Shown here in pieces: positions 33,640 to 43,311 of a DNA stretch of 64,000 bases. Each line of letters starts with the position of its first letter. Positions within the stretch are counted from its first letter, which is position 1. The position numbers and the translations under genes were made by a program. Source of the stretch: a bacterium. Lineage in GTDB: Bacteria; JACRDZ01; JAQUKH01. Below the pieces are notes generated by a model. It was not told the DNA's origin, made no database searches, and saw only the letters and a program-made list of their open reading frames with translations. The stretch is from NCBI GenBank assembly GCA_028719205.1, contig JAQUKH010000003.1, positions 39,603 through 103,602 on the forward strand, given 5' to 3'.

Positions 33640-35532
33640 TTATATCCCTAATTTTTTTCTTTTTGCAGCAATATGATTTAAAATAAGCTCGCAAGCTTTG
33701 TATGGATCTGCTTCGACCGCGAATTTCCCTCCTGTAATTCCTTCGATGTCTTCATACATTAATTTTTTAAGTTTTGGCGCGCCTGTAACCATATGTGGAA
33801 CACCGATAACAACAAGGGCTCCTTGCGCCACAAAATAATTACCGATGGTTATAGCCTTTTCAGACATCCATTCCAGCGCGGCACCCGCGATTGGAAGTTC
33901 GTCATAATCGGTTCCTAATCCATGTTTTATCATTTCCGTGCATGCTACCAGGATACGGCTGTTATCCACACATGAACCCGCGTGGAGGATAGGTGGGCAT
34001 CCGATAGCTTCGCAGACCTCTCTTAAGCCCGGTCCTGCGAGTTCCATTGCCTCAGGGACCATAAGTCCTGCTTTTGCCGACGCGATCGCCGCGCAGCCCG
34101 TATTTACCACAAAGACATTATTTTTGATCAATTCTTTAGCCAATGTTACATTCGCGAAATCCTGCTGGACTTTACAGTTGCTGCAGCCCACAATACCAAC
34201 GACTCCGAATATCTTTCCATTTTTTATATTTTCCACAAGCGGATTATAGGAAGCTCTATAAACACCGCCCTGCATATAACTTAAAGTTTCTGAGCTGAAC
34301 CCGGCGATAATATCCATAGACTCACTTGGTATATTAACTTTGTTTTTGTCGCGATTTTTGAAATTATCTATCGCGATCTTCAGAATATCTTTCGCGGTTT
34401 CATAAGCTTTTGTTTCTTCAAATTGAACATGTATGGCGTCGCGAACCTTTGCCTTTTTAGAAGTTGAAATTATTTTTGTATGATAACAAGCGGCGACTGA
34501 AGGAAGTGACGGCATTATACATTGAACATCAACTACCATTGCCTCTACCGCGCCTGTAACTATGGCTAATTCCTGCTGTAAAAAATTTCCTGCCACAGGA
34601 ATCCCTTCACGCATTAATATTTCATTCGCGGTACAACAAATACCTGCTATGTTAACACCTTTTGATCCTGCTTTTTTCGCAAGTTCAACTATCTCTTTAT
34701 CCTGTGAAGCCTCTACGATCATCATGGAAAGGAGAGGTTCATGTCCGTGGACCAGAACATTAACCATGTCTTCGGAAAGAACTCCAAGGTTAACTTTACT
34801 TCTTATCGGTTTCGGTGTTCCGAACAAAATATCAGTTAATTCGGTCGCGATCATCGCACCTCCCCAGCCGTCCGCGATTGAAACCCGCAGGCTGTTCATA
34901 AAAGTGTCATAATAATCTGAACCCATACCCATATTTGTGCGGTGCAATGAGGTAACGATCTCTGAATTTACGCCTTCAGGAACAATACCTAACTTTTCCC
35001 ATAATTTTAATCTTTTTTCAGGCATCCGTTTTAGAAACCGGAGTCCGCCGTGCGCCTTTTCAAATTCTGATATCGCGGTTTCGGCAACAAGTACTCCAAT
35101 TTCATTCACGCTTTTACCGGTGGTATCTATTCCGTATTCTTTCGCGATAGCCATTAATTTTTTTGTATCTTTTATTTTATAATTTGGAAGCTCCCCTTTA
35201 GCCGCTAAGAGAAGGGTGTGAGCCACATCATAACCATGGTCTGAATGAGCAGCGCATCCTGCCGCCGCGGACCGCAGTAATCCTCTGCTTGCCATTGTTT
35301 CCGCGTCAGCGCCGCAGATGCCTCTGCTTGATTCATCATTCGGATTAATTCTGCAGGGCCCAAGCATGCAATGACGGCAGCATATTCCTTTAACGCCATA
35401 GGAACATTGTACTTTTACCGCTTCGAATCTGTCCCAGGCGGTTGAAACTTTTTCACTTGTCGCTTTATCCATCATCTTTTCAGACGCTTTATCTATCGTT
35501 CTCGATTTTGAAGTTTTTGGTTCTTGAGACAT
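33640..35532 (-). CDS. acsA: carbon monoxide dehydrogenase catalytic subunit
   Basis: Ni-Fe CODH (CooS/AcsA), 630 residues, interconverting CO2 and CO. The N-terminal cluster Cys are in CSYGVKGICCRHCMLGPC (about 40-57) and GICGADAET. C-cluster ligands are His in VHGHEPL (about 265) and Cys in GICCTANE (about 301), VGCSNC (about 345-460 region), VVNTGCAAI and HAGSCVDNSR. All main ligands are kept, so it should be active. Next to acsB it is the alpha2beta2 CODH/ACS partner that feeds CO through the tunnel. Two CooC-like ATPases in the operon fit nickel loading. Confidence 0.97.
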   Translation of the reverse strand: MSQEPKTSKSRTIDKASEKMMDKATSEKVSTAWDRFEAVKVQCSYGVKGICCRHCMLGPCRINPNDESSRGICGADAETMASRGLLRSAAAGCAAHSDHGYDVAHTLLLAAKGELPNYKIKDTKKLMAIAKEYGIDTTGKSVNEIGVLVAETAISEFEKAHGGLRFLKRMPEKRLKLWEKLGIVPEGVNSEIVTSLHRTNMGMGSDYYDTFMNSLRVSIADGWGGAMIATELTDILFGTPKPIRSKVNLGVLSEDMVNVLVHGHEPLLSMMIVEASQDKEIVELAKKAGSKGVNIAGICCTANEILMREGIPVAGNFLQQELAIVTGAVEAMVVDVQCIMPSLPSVAACYHTKIISTSKKAKVRDAIHVQFEETKAYETAKDILKIAIDNFKNRDKNKVNIPSESMDIIAGFSSETLSYMQGGVYRASYNPLVENIKNGKIFGVVGIVGCSNCKVQQDFANVTLAKELIKNNVFVVNTGCAAIASAKAGLMVPEAMELAGPGLREVCEAIGCPPILHAGSCVDNSRILVACTEMIKHGLGTDYDELPIAGAALEWMSEKAITIGNYFVAQGALVVIGVPHMVTGAPKLKKLMYEDIEGITGGKFAVEADPYKACELILNHIAAKRKKLGI

Positions 35533-35571
35533 AATAGTTCTCCTTGTTTTAAATTCGAATTCGAAACATAT

Positions 35572-37761
35572 TTACATTATTGGATCCATTGTTAATGCAG
35601 GGTGATTTACCTTCTGCAAAAATTCAAGAACCGTATTTACGTCTGTGCCGATCGTTTCATCCGCGATCTTATCGATCAATTCAGCCGCTCCGGCTTCCGT
35701 GCCGCGTTTTTGGATACCTTCTTTTAGTTGTTCTTTTAGTTCCTTAGGCATCCAGACTATTCTTTTAATGCCGCCGTCGGCTAATAAAAACTTCTTACTT
35801 GTTAAATACAAGCGTCCGACTCCTAAAAATCCGGGGGTCTGGTTCCCGCCGCCGACCGAGCCCGCGAGTGTTGAAAATTTCATCCCGCAAGGGGTCATTT
35901 CAGTAAATCCGCGATTTACGATCATTACTCCATTAGCTTCGGGGAGCAGGGCGATTATACATTCAAAACATCCGCAGGATGTCATTGGATTGTCCATCAT
36001 TGAATAGGCGTTAAAAAAGTTTATTGCCTGATTGGATTTATTATATACAAATTCGTTGACACCTTCCCACTGGCCTTTTACAGGATCAATAGTTCTTCCT
36101 TTGACTATCGGCTGATTTGGGCCGATCGGGTCGATCTCAAATGCGGCTTTTCCGTCGAGCCAGTTGTAAGCGCCGCAAAGTCCAAGGCGCTCAGGTGTAA
36201 TGACGCATACATGGTTAGGAGCATAAGACTGGCACAATGAGCAGGAGTAAAACAGGTCCACACTCTCATCCGTGAGCCCGGCAACCCTTTCATCACGTTC
36301 TTTATAAGCTTTTTGGGCTTCCACCATTATCTTTTTAGCTTTGGCTTCATCGGTTATTAATGTAACTTCAACCTTGTCAACGATCGCCGGGAATTCCGAA
36401 TGCATTCTCGCGTGAAGTATCTTTCCCAGATGTTCTAATCTGAAGCCTGCTTCATAAGCCTCTTTGCTGATACGGATCCAGTTCATGTCACGTTGGCCCA
36501 TATGGAATATACCATGAGCTTCGCTTAAAAAATGATGGATCTTTCGTTCCAGAATTGACTCAAAATCCTTTTGCATTTTTCTTCCGGCGACTTCTACAAA
36601 AATTCCTAACGGATAAAGACCTGCTTTTTCATCAACCTTAGGGCCGTCAATAATAATTTTTCCGTCAGATACTTCGTCCATATTTTTCATGCGAAGATAT
36701 TCGAACGTGGTAGATTTATTTCCGCCGAATTCAAGCTGTGTATCTTCTTTCCTGACACGTTCACCTTCAAACGCCGGGCCGTATGGGACAGGGACAGGGA
36801 CTTTTTCTATTTCAATTTTTAAGCCGCGAACCTCAATCGAAGTATCAACTATTTTATCAATATCAGGCTGCCAGACAACTGCTTCATAACGGGTGACCCC
36901 GGATGGCCTGACTTCCGGAACTTTACTGTGTGATATTGCCGGGAAGCCCATGCTGATAGCTCCCGCTCCGGTAGCCCATTTAATCTCATCTAATTCGCCT
37001 AAGACTAAAGCAAACGCATGAACTCTGTCCAATGTATATTTAAGAATATCTTTATAATTGCCTTTTTTGATACCGCCGAACATCATTGTCGCCCGTATAG
37101 CCCAATTTAGAGCGTATATTACTGAGATTGTGTCTTTCCCAAGAGGGACGATATATGTTTCCCATCCAAGTTCAATATTTTCCTGGCGTAACTGTTTAGT
37201 TACGCTGTTTCCATTTTTATCTTCACCGGCAAGAAATATAAGGATCTTTCTTTCCTGTAACTGCCGGATAATTTTTACCGCCTCTTTGCTGTCTTTCGCG
37301 GCGCCAAGAACAGCCGCGAATCCTGGCATTCTTCCGTCAACCAATTGAATTCCGAGTTCTCTTAATATGGTATCAGTAATAAATCCGTTATATGTGAATC
37401 CATCCGGTTCTTTTGCAGGTTCTTCGCCATAAACATAACGGACAGCTTCGATTATTTCTTCCGCGAAAAGAGTTGCTATCCCGCCATCCAGCGCTTCTCC
37501 AAGATAAGGCAGCCATGATTTTTTATCAGGTTCCGAGGAAAGCATGGATTTAGCGTGATTTAAGGAGATTTCCATGTCCCCTAAAGTTTTCAATTCTATT
37601 CCTGTAATCGCATAGTAGAACGGAAGATAAAATGCCGTGTCCGGAAATTCAAATTTGAGATCCTTTCCTTTTTCAGAAATTGCTTTTTTTAGCAAAGTTT
37701 CCGCTTGTTTTACTACTTGATGTGAACCTCTAATTACAGCTGTTGCGATAAATTTGGACAT
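35572..37761 (-). CDS. acsB: acetyl-CoA synthase (CO-methylating)
   Basis: Bacterial-type, full-length acetyl-CoA synthase, 729 residues, joining CO, a methyl group and CoA. The N-terminal CODH-binding domain is present, unlike in archaeal forms. A-cluster ligands: the [4Fe-4S] Cys set in CSLCQSYAPNHVC and GLCGAYNW (about 505-530) and the nickel-binding Cys-Gly-Cys in TSCGCFEC (about 595). The C-terminal GSVGGGNQTPGFLGVG region is typical. Strong ribosome site CAGGAGGATT. It lies between acsA and acsC, as in acetogens. Presence of the full ACS indicates carbon fixation or acetogenesis rather than CO oxidation alone. Confidence 0.97.
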   Translation of the reverse strand: MSKFIATAVIRGSHQVVKQAETLLKKAISEKGKDLKFEFPDTAFYLPFYYAITGIELKTLGDMEISLNHAKSMLSSEPDKKSWLPYLGEALDGGIATLFAEEIIEAVRYVYGEEPAKEPDGFTYNGFITDTILRELGIQLVDGRMPGFAAVLGAAKDSKEAVKIIRQLQERKILIFLAGEDKNGNSVTKQLRQENIELGWETYIVPLGKDTISVIYALNWAIRATMMFGGIKKGNYKDILKYTLDRVHAFALVLGELDEIKWATGAGAISMGFPAISHSKVPEVRPSGVTRYEAVVWQPDIDKIVDTSIEVRGLKIEIEKVPVPVPYGPAFEGERVRKEDTQLEFGGNKSTTFEYLRMKNMDEVSDGKIIIDGPKVDEKAGLYPLGIFVEVAGRKMQKDFESILERKIHHFLSEAHGIFHMGQRDMNWIRISKEAYEAGFRLEHLGKILHARMHSEFPAIVDKVEVTLITDEAKAKKIMVEAQKAYKERDERVAGLTDESVDLFYSCSLCQSYAPNHVCVITPERLGLCGAYNWLDGKAAFEIDPIGPNQPIVKGRTIDPVKGQWEGVNEFVYNKSNQAINFFNAYSMMDNPMTSCGCFECIIALLPEANGVMIVNRGFTEMTPCGMKFSTLAGSVGGGNQTPGFLGVGRLYLTSKKFLLADGGIKRIVWMPKELKEQLKEGIQKRGTEAGAAELIDKIADETIGTDVNTVLEFLQKVNHPALTMDPIM

Positions 37762-37793
37762 AAAATCCTCCTGTGAAAGGCCTTTAGCCTATG

Positions 37794-39137
37794 TTATTTC
37801 CATTCATTTTTAAAAAATACAGGTATAGCATTTGCCTCTCTTGGCCCTACAATAATATTCCAGTCAGGCAACTTTTCTTGTAATGATCCGCTTAAAACAG
37901 ATACATAGCCCGGTATAATTAATTTTTTATGGTTGACTAATTCTGCTGCTTTTATCGTGTTAATAAAATTAGCGATTGAGCCCGCGGAAAATTTCCCCGC
38001 TGCCCAGGCTGTCATTACTGAAAGCCCTTCGGAATCCTGTACCGCGAGCCATGCGGATACCTTGCTGTTCTCGATCTCACCAGCGACCAGAAAGTAGGTG
38101 AGGGAGAAATTTGTTGTTATCATTAAAGGAGAATTCTTGTCAGGATCACCTATCTTGTATATCTTTTGTTCAACCTTCATAGGTTTTTGAGGATCTGTGT
38201 AAATATTTTGTCTTAAAGCGAATAAAGGAAGAACCTTCCACATTTCAGCTGATGAAAGCCCGATAATGGACCCGTATTTTGAGATCGCTACGCTTGCAAG
38301 CATAACTTCCATCATGCTGTCGCCGGATTTATGAAAAAAGGACATTACAGGATAACCGAATGGTTTAAAAGCTTTCTTTATCGCGGATCTCCTGATAATA
38401 GTAAATTTTTCAATAATATCTTTTGCCTTTAATGCGCCCGGATCAAGAACCAAATCCTTCACACCAAGCGCTGTGATCTTTTCCACAAGATCACTTAGTT
38501 TATTCAGGTCAGGTTCATAGACTGCCAATGAACATCCGTTTTCCTTTGCAGCCTGCGCGAAATCATGATAGTTTGTTTCATTTGCCGCCCAGATAAGAGG
38601 TTTTTTACCGTTAAGGAATGGCAGGGCGGATTTCAGGCTGTCTATTTTATCACTTTTTAAAATTAACGGTAAACTGGTTAAGCCCGTAATTAATTTAACA
38701 GCCTCAGCAAATTTTTGCGGATCACCTGATTCGTTCTCGATCGCGATAAGATCAACTTTTAAGTGCTGGCCGACACGTTCGACAGCTGCTTTTACAGTTT
38801 TATCAACTTTTTGTTTGATCTCATCAGCTGATGATTTGTCGGATATTACAACAGCGATACCCGGTGTATGATAAAATGTTTTCTCGTGCCTGAACATGAT
38901 CGTTTCTTCACCGACTGAAACTGCATTTTCTCCTGTCCCGATAGTTATTAACCTGATAGGCGGGGCTGACGCGTCGCTTAATTTCGCTTTTGACTCCGGC
39001 GAAACATCAGGGCATTGGTCGAGTGACGCCTGTTTTACAGCGAGTTTCATCGCGAACGCGAGGCATGTCGGAAATTTGCATTTACCGCAATTTGTTTTAG
39101 GTAGATATTTGAATATTTCAATTCCTGATAAAGCCAT
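37794..39137 (-). CDS. acsC: corrinoid iron-sulfur protein, large subunit
   Basis: Gamma subunit of CFeSP, 447 residues, which carries the methyl group on cobalamin to AcsB. The N-terminal [4Fe-4S] domain shows NCGKCKFPTCLAFAMKLA (about 16-33) with a fourth Cys in DQCPDVS (about 42). A TIM-barrel middle and a C-terminal cobalamin-binding domain (GYVSVLSGSLQEKLPDWNI) follow. AGGAGGAACAT stands before the start. A bipartite palindrome lies between it and acsD. The methyl donor enzyme AcsE and the reductive folate enzymes are in the same operon. Confidence 0.96.
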   Translation of the reverse strand: MALSGIEIFKYLPKTNCGKCKFPTCLAFAMKLAVKQASLDQCPDVSPESKAKLSDASAPPIRLITIGTGENAVSVGEETIMFRHEKTFYHTPGIAVVISDKSSADEIKQKVDKTVKAAVERVGQHLKVDLIAIENESGDPQKFAEAVKLITGLTSLPLILKSDKIDSLKSALPFLNGKKPLIWAANETNYHDFAQAAKENGCSLAVYEPDLNKLSDLVEKITALGVKDLVLDPGALKAKDIIEKFTIIRRSAIKKAFKPFGYPVMSFFHKSGDSMMEVMLASVAISKYGSIIGLSSAEMWKVLPLFALRQNIYTDPQKPMKVEQKIYKIGDPDKNSPLMITTNFSLTYFLVAGEIENSKVSAWLAVQDSEGLSVMTAWAAGKFSAGSIANFINTIKAAELVNHKKLIIPGYVSVLSGSLQEKLPDWNIIVGPREANAIPVFFKNEWK

Positions 39138-39169
39138 ATGTTCCTCCTGTTACCATTTATTTTTGTATT

Positions 39170-39228
39170 TGTAGGGGCGAACCTATGTGTTCGCCCTCTT
39201 TGGGCAGACACATGGGTCTGCCCCTACA
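39170..39228. repeat. bipartite palindromic element in the acsD-acsC spacer
   Basis: Outer inverted ends TGTAGGGGC (39170-39178) and GCCCCTACA (39220-39228) frame two hairpins, GGGCGAAC...GTTCGCCC and GGGCAGAC...GTCTGCCC. Similar elements are scattered in many anaerobe genomes. Here it lies inside an essential-looking operon. Confidence 0.8.
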
Positions 39229-39233
39229 TACGT

Positions 39234-40151
39234 TTATATCATTTGGTTAACTGTCTGTTTAACTAATTTCATTGCTTCCGGGTGTCTCATTATCAGGAAA
39301 TTTCCACCGGCAGTTAAAAAAGTTATACCGGTAACCGCTTCCCAGAGTATCCCGCGTTTTTCTGTGTCTCCCCATTCCGCGATATCCGCTTTTGCCTCCT
39401 TAGCTTTCCAGGCCTCAGGCCCAATGTCGTTTACAATAGGCATCTGCATCATATTGTCATTTTGATGCAGAGCGGCAAGTTTACATCTTTCAATTACAGA
39501 ATATGTGTATTCAAGCCCGTATCCTAAAGCGCTTGACATGGTATCCATAATAATTTTTTCTTTGGGAAAACCTGATTGCGAAAGAAGTATATTTAACTGT
39601 TTCGCAAGATTAATATCCAGATCGGAAAGGGCGATCAGATAATGGTTAAATGCCTGGGCCGCGGCGGCAAATGTTTTAAAGTTTTTTTCCTGCGCCTTTC
39701 CGATAATCGAAGGTTTAGCGCACGCGGAGGCACAGGGATTTATTAGTTCGGTATCTTTTTCAGCATGGTTGCAGCCTAATAAGATCAATGGAACAGAAAT
39801 ACTTGAAGATACCTTGGCTACAACATCCGCGGCTTCTTTTACAGATCTGTTTTCTTTATCAGGATGCGTTCCGGCCAATCTCAGGCAAATTGCGTCTGCC
39901 TTTAATTCTGTTTCACAAAATTTTGCCCACACGACAGGGTCTTTCATTACTTTGCCGTAAATCTTTGTAAGTGCTTCCGGCCAATCCTGAGGAACAACAT
40001 CCTGAACCTCCAGGGCAACTATCGGCTTTTTAGCAACTGTACCTTCAAAAGAGAGAAAAGGAAGGGTGTTCTCTCCGCCAATGTCGATGCTCCCGATCTT
40101 GACTTCATTAATTTTTCCCGAATACGTTTCTTTTGGCAGTGTAAATGGCAT
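39234..40151 (-). CDS. acsD: corrinoid iron-sulfur protein, small subunit
   Basis: Delta subunit of CFeSP, 305 residues, a TIM barrel that pairs with AcsC to bind cobalamin. It begins MPFTLPKETYSGKI, then IGSIDIGGENTLPFLSFEG, with ICLRLAGTHPDKE (about 86), LLGCNHAEKD (about 122) and MDTMSSALGYGLEYTYSVIER (around 200; key MDTMSSALGYG). The ATG at 40151 is preferred over one 18 bp upstream because GGAGGAG directly precedes it; the upstream ATG overlaps the cooC stop. Its end abuts the palindromic element before acsC. Confidence 0.96.
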   Translation of the reverse strand: MPFTLPKETYSGKINEVKIGSIDIGGENTLPFLSFEGTVAKKPIVALEVQDVVPQDWPEALTKIYGKVMKDPVVWAKFCETELKADAICLRLAGTHPDKENRSVKEAADVVAKVSSSISVPLILLGCNHAEKDTELINPCASACAKPSIIGKAQEKNFKTFAAAAQAFNHYLIALSDLDINLAKQLNILLSQSGFPKEKIIMDTMSSALGYGLEYTYSVIERCKLAALHQNDNMMQMPIVNDIGPEAWKAKEAKADIAEWGDTEKRGILWEAVTGITFLTAGGNFLIMRHPEAMKLVKQTVNQMI

Positions 40152-40165
40152 AAAATCTCCTCCGT

Positions 40166-40921
40166 TCATTTTATATATTTATTCAATATTTTTGTTAAAC
40201 CAATGTAGCATTTTGAATCCGGAGGCAACCCGATCAGCGGTTTGCCTTCAATATCAAATCTTCTTACTTCATCATCTTCAGGAATTGTTCCGCCTAAAAC
40301 CAGATCATTTTTAGTAATTTCATCTGAGACAGAACTTTCTATTTTTTCAGGGCTTCTGTTTAAAATAAGATATTCATTTTCTATCTTTAAGTTTAACTGT
40401 TTAACCAGTTCTTTAATTTTTCCTGCCGCTCTTATTCCCCTGAGATTGTAATCTGAAACCATTAAAAGCAGATCCACTTTTTGGGTGGTTCTGCGGCTAA
40501 AATGTTCCATTCCTGCTTCAGTATCAATTATTACAAACTTATATTCAGTCGTTAACTGATCAATAAATTTTCTTATCAGGTTATTGGCATAACAGTAACA
40601 ACCCGGGCCTTCAGGCCTGCCCATAGCGAGAAGGTCAAACCCTGAAGCTTCAACAAGCGTTCTGTGTATTTCATATTTAACAAAATCAGGTTTACTCATT
40701 CCCGTAGGAATGTTTTTTTCTCTTTCAAGAGAATTTTCCCTTATATCCGCGACATTTGCGCTTATACTAACACCTAAACATTCGTTAAGGTTAGAATTAG
40801 GATCAGCATCAACCGCGAGAATAGGGGAAAGGTTCTTTTCTTTCAAATATCTTACACAAAGAGAAGCGAGGGTAGTTTTTCCTGTTCCTCCTTTGCCGGA
40901 AAAAGCAATGGTAAAAGACAT
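40166..40921 (-). CDS. cooC: CooC-type nickel-insertion ATPase
   Basis: A 251-residue P-loop ATPase of the MinD/CooC group that matures the nickel cluster of CODH. Deviant Walker A GKGGTGKTTLASL (10-22), switch DADPNSNLNECLGV (about 39-52), the CooC hallmark GPGCYCYANNLIRK (Cys-x-Cys, about 106-119), and VIIDTEAGMEHFSRRT (about 132-147). The CxC pair binds nickel at the dimer interface in the family. It lies directly between metF (start abuts) and acsD. A second member is found five genes upstream. Confidence 0.93.
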   Translation of the reverse strand: MSFTIAFSGKGGTGKTTLASLCVRYLKEKNLSPILAVDADPNSNLNECLGVSISANVADIRENSLEREKNIPTGMSKPDFVKYEIHRTLVEASGFDLLAMGRPEGPGCYCYANNLIRKFIDQLTTEYKFVIIDTEAGMEHFSRRTTQKVDLLLMVSDYNLRGIRAAGKIKELVKQLNLKIENEYLILNRSPEKIESSVSDEITKNDLVLGGTIPEDDEVRRFDIEGKPLIGLPPDSKCYIGLTKILNKYIK

Positions 40922-41791
40922 TTATATCCCGGATCTTTCCAAAATCATAGGAACCTTATCTTCCATACCAATAGCCATAATATGAACTCCATCACAGATA
41001 GACCTGAGCTCATTGATCTGGCGGGCAGCTATTTGTATTCCTGTTTCTAAAGGTTTTTCTGATTTTTCCAATTCATTTATGAGGTCTTCTGTGACCCTGA
41101 TCCCAGGCACAAATTTATTTAAAAATCTTGCCATTTTAGCGCTTTTAAGAAGTAAAATGCCTGCAATGATCTTTACCTGAAATTGACGGGCAGTTTTCAT
41201 GAATTCTTCCATTTTTTTTGTATCATAAACTGCCTGTGTTTGAAAAAATTGCGCGCCGGCTTTAACTTTTTTCTCAAATTTTAGAAGCTGAGGTTCAATA
41301 GGGTCTGCTTCGGGGGTAACGGTCGCACCTGTGACAAATGCTGTTTTACCTTTAAGCTGATTACCATTCATATCCGTTCCTCTATTAAGTGTGTTAATAA
41401 CCTGCAATAGCTGGACAGATTCAATATCAAATACCGGCTTTGCCTGTTTATGGTCGCCGGCCTGAGGATGGTCGCCGGTAAGCGCGAGCACATTTCTTAT
41501 ACCTAAGACCCATGCGGATAAAAGATCAGACTGGATAGCCAGACGGTTCCTGTCACGGCAGGTCAACTGATATATCGGGTCTAAACCCTGATCTAAAATT
41601 AATTTTGAAGCTCCAAGAGAACCTAACCGCATTACGGAGCTTTGATTGTCAGTTACGTTGACCGCGTCAACTTTTCCTTTTAAAAGCGAAACGCAATGGA
41701 TCATTTCATTTACATCAGTTCCTTTTGGAGGGCCTGATTCCGCGGTAATTATAAATTTACTTGTTTCGAGAGCGTTTTTTAATGTATTCAT
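40922..41791 (-). CDS. metF: methylenetetrahydrofolate reductase, MetF subunit
   Basis: A 289-residue TIM-barrel flavoprotein reducing 5,10-methylene-THF to 5-methyl-THF. Signatures: FIITAESGPPKGTD (about 13-26), VNVTDNQSSVMR (about 44-55), QLTCRDRNRLAIQSDLL (about 76), GIRNVLALTGDHPQAGDH (about 98) and AQFFQTQAVYD (about 185). It is the short form that works with a MetV partner in acetogens; metV lies just upstream with a 4-bp overlap. The electron donor is not shown: there is no rnfC2 or hydrogenase here. Confidence 0.95.
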   Translation of the reverse strand: MNTLKNALETSKFIITAESGPPKGTDVNEMIHCVSLLKGKVDAVNVTDNQSSVMRLGSLGASKLILDQGLDPIYQLTCRDRNRLAIQSDLLSAWVLGIRNVLALTGDHPQAGDHKQAKPVFDIESVQLLQVINTLNRGTDMNGNQLKGKTAFVTGATVTPEADPIEPQLLKFEKKVKAGAQFFQTQAVYDTKKMEEFMKTARQFQVKIIAGILLLKSAKMARFLNKFVPGIRVTEDLINELEKSEKPLETGIQIAARQINELRSICDGVHIMAIGMEDKVPMILERSGI

Positions 41792-42450
41792 TTCTTTCTT
41801 TCTAAAATTAACCTGTCGGGTTTTAAATGTTTGCTGTAATTTTTTGCCGGTTGAATATTTTTAAATTTATCTAAATGGTTCAATTTTTTCAGGCGCTCAT
41901 ATATCAAAACCCACGCGCAATCCACAGGCCTGTCTTCCGTTGAGATCTCGCATTTTCCTTTATTCATTCCGCCGCATGGCCCGTTCAATAATCCTTTAGC
42001 GCAATTGGTGATAGGGCATATGCCGTCGGTAAAGGCAATTACGCATTCACCGCACATTGAGCAATGTTCGTAAAAATGCCCGTGGCGTTCCACGTTGCCT
42101 AAAAATAACGTATCAACAGCGGGCCTTACAGGCTTTTCTATAACCTCTGAAACTGACTGGGCTCCGGCACCGCACGCGGTAACTAAAATTGAATCTGACT
42201 TGTCAATGAATTCTCTATGCGGTTTCAGGTCTTTTTTAGTAACGAGAACATGACAGGGTGAATTAATAACAGCAAAGCCTGTAACATTTTTGCCTTCAGC
42301 TTTAAGCGTTTCTATAAGTTCTTTAGTCGCGCATTCACCGCCTGTCTGGCATTCATCCGCGCAGACGGAGCACCCAACGAGGAAAATATTGGTTTCGCCT
42401 TCGAGAGATTTAAGTATTTCCTGAAATGGTTTTTGTTTTGTAATTATCAT
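41788..42450 (-). CDS. metV: MetV, zinc/iron-sulfur partner of MetF
   Basis: A 220-residue Cys-rich protein of the methylene-THF reductase C-terminal (MTHFR_C) family. Conserved Cys: GCSVCADECQTGGECATK (about 25-42), VTACGAGAQS (about 91), HCSMCGECV (about 130) and CPITNCAKGLLNGPCGG (about 144). MetV in Moorella and Acetobacterium forms a complex with MetF and passes electrons to it. The overlap of 4 bp with metF implies a fixed ratio. It follows folD by 6 bp. Confidence 0.93.
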   Translation of the reverse strand: MIITKQKPFQEILKSLEGETNIFLVGCSVCADECQTGGECATKELIETLKAEGKNVTGFAVINSPCHVLVTKKDLKPHREFIDKSDSILVTACGAGAQSVSEVIEKPVRPAVDTLFLGNVERHGHFYEHCSMCGECVIAFTDGICPITNCAKGLLNGPCGGMNKGKCEISTEDRPVDCAWVLIYERLKKLNHLDKFKNIQPAKNYSKHLKPDRLILERKK

Positions 42451-42456
42451 AAAATT

Positions 42457-43311
42457 TTATTTTATTCCGTTGGCTATTTTTGCCGATTTTACGGTGTTAA
42501 GCATAAGCATTGTTATAGTCATGGGCCCGACTCCGCCTGGTACCGGGGTTATCTTGGATGTAATATCCTTTACATCATCAAAATCCACATCTCCGCAGAG
42601 GGTGCCGTCAGGCAGCCTGTTAACACCAACATCTATAACTACCGCGCCTTTCTTAATATATTCTTTTGTAACCATTTTTGGTTTTCCGATCGCTGCTATT
42701 AAAATATCAGCACGCCGGCATACAGAAGGCAAGTCCTTTGTTTTTGAATGACAGATCGTTACAGTCGCGTTTTCCTGCATTAAAAGCATCGCGACAGGTT
42801 TTCCGACAATATTACTTCTTCCGATAATTACAGCTTCTTTTCCAGCCATATGGACTTTGGAATGTTCCAGCAGTTTTATTACCCCATAAGGTGTGCACGC
42901 GACAAATGTCGGCAAACCAGCGACAAGTTTTCCGACATTGTAAGGATGAAATCCATCCACGTCTTTTTCAGGGACTATAGTTTCTAATACCAGATTTGTA
43001 TTTATCTGATCAGGCAGAGGTAATTGGACCAGGATCCCGTTTATTTTGGGATCAGCATTTAAACTCTTTATTAACTCAAGTAGTGAGTCCTGTGACGTAT
43101 TTTCTTCAAGTTTGTGCTCTTCAGAATAAATACCAAGGTTGGCGCAAGCCTTTTGTTTCATACTGACATAAACTTTGGAAGCAGGATTACTGCCTACAAT
43201 AATAACCGCGAGCCCGGGAGTAATTCCTTTATATCTAAGCTGGTCAACTTCCAGTTTAATTTTAGACTGTATATCATTACTTATTTTCTTACCATCGATA
43301 ATTTCAAACAT
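42457..43311 (-). CDS. folD: methylene-THF dehydrogenase / methenyl-THF cyclohydrolase
   Basis: Bifunctional FolD, 284 residues, linking 10-formyl-THF and methylene-THF with NAD(P). Signatures: VGSNPASKVYVSMKQKACA (about 39-57, catalytic Tyr and Lys), GILVQLPLPDQI (about 92), VDGFHPYNVGKL (about 118), AVIIGRSNIVGKPVAMLL (about 155) and PVPGGVGPMTITML at the end. AAGGAG precedes the ATG at 43311; a longer start 12 codons upstream overlaps the previous gene more and was rejected. It supplies both middle folate steps, so no separate cyclohydrolase is required in the operon. Confidence 0.96.
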   Translation of the reverse strand: MFEIIDGKKISNDIQSKIKLEVDQLRYKGITPGLAVIIVGSNPASKVYVSMKQKACANLGIYSEEHKLEENTSQDSLLELIKSLNADPKINGILVQLPLPDQINTNLVLETIVPEKDVDGFHPYNVGKLVAGLPTFVACTPYGVIKLLEHSKVHMAGKEAVIIGRSNIVGKPVAMLLMQENATVTICHSKTKDLPSVCRRADILIAAIGKPKMVTKEYIKKGAVVIDVGVNRLPDGTLCGDVDFDDVKDITSKITPVPGGVGPMTITMLMLNTVKSAKIANGIK

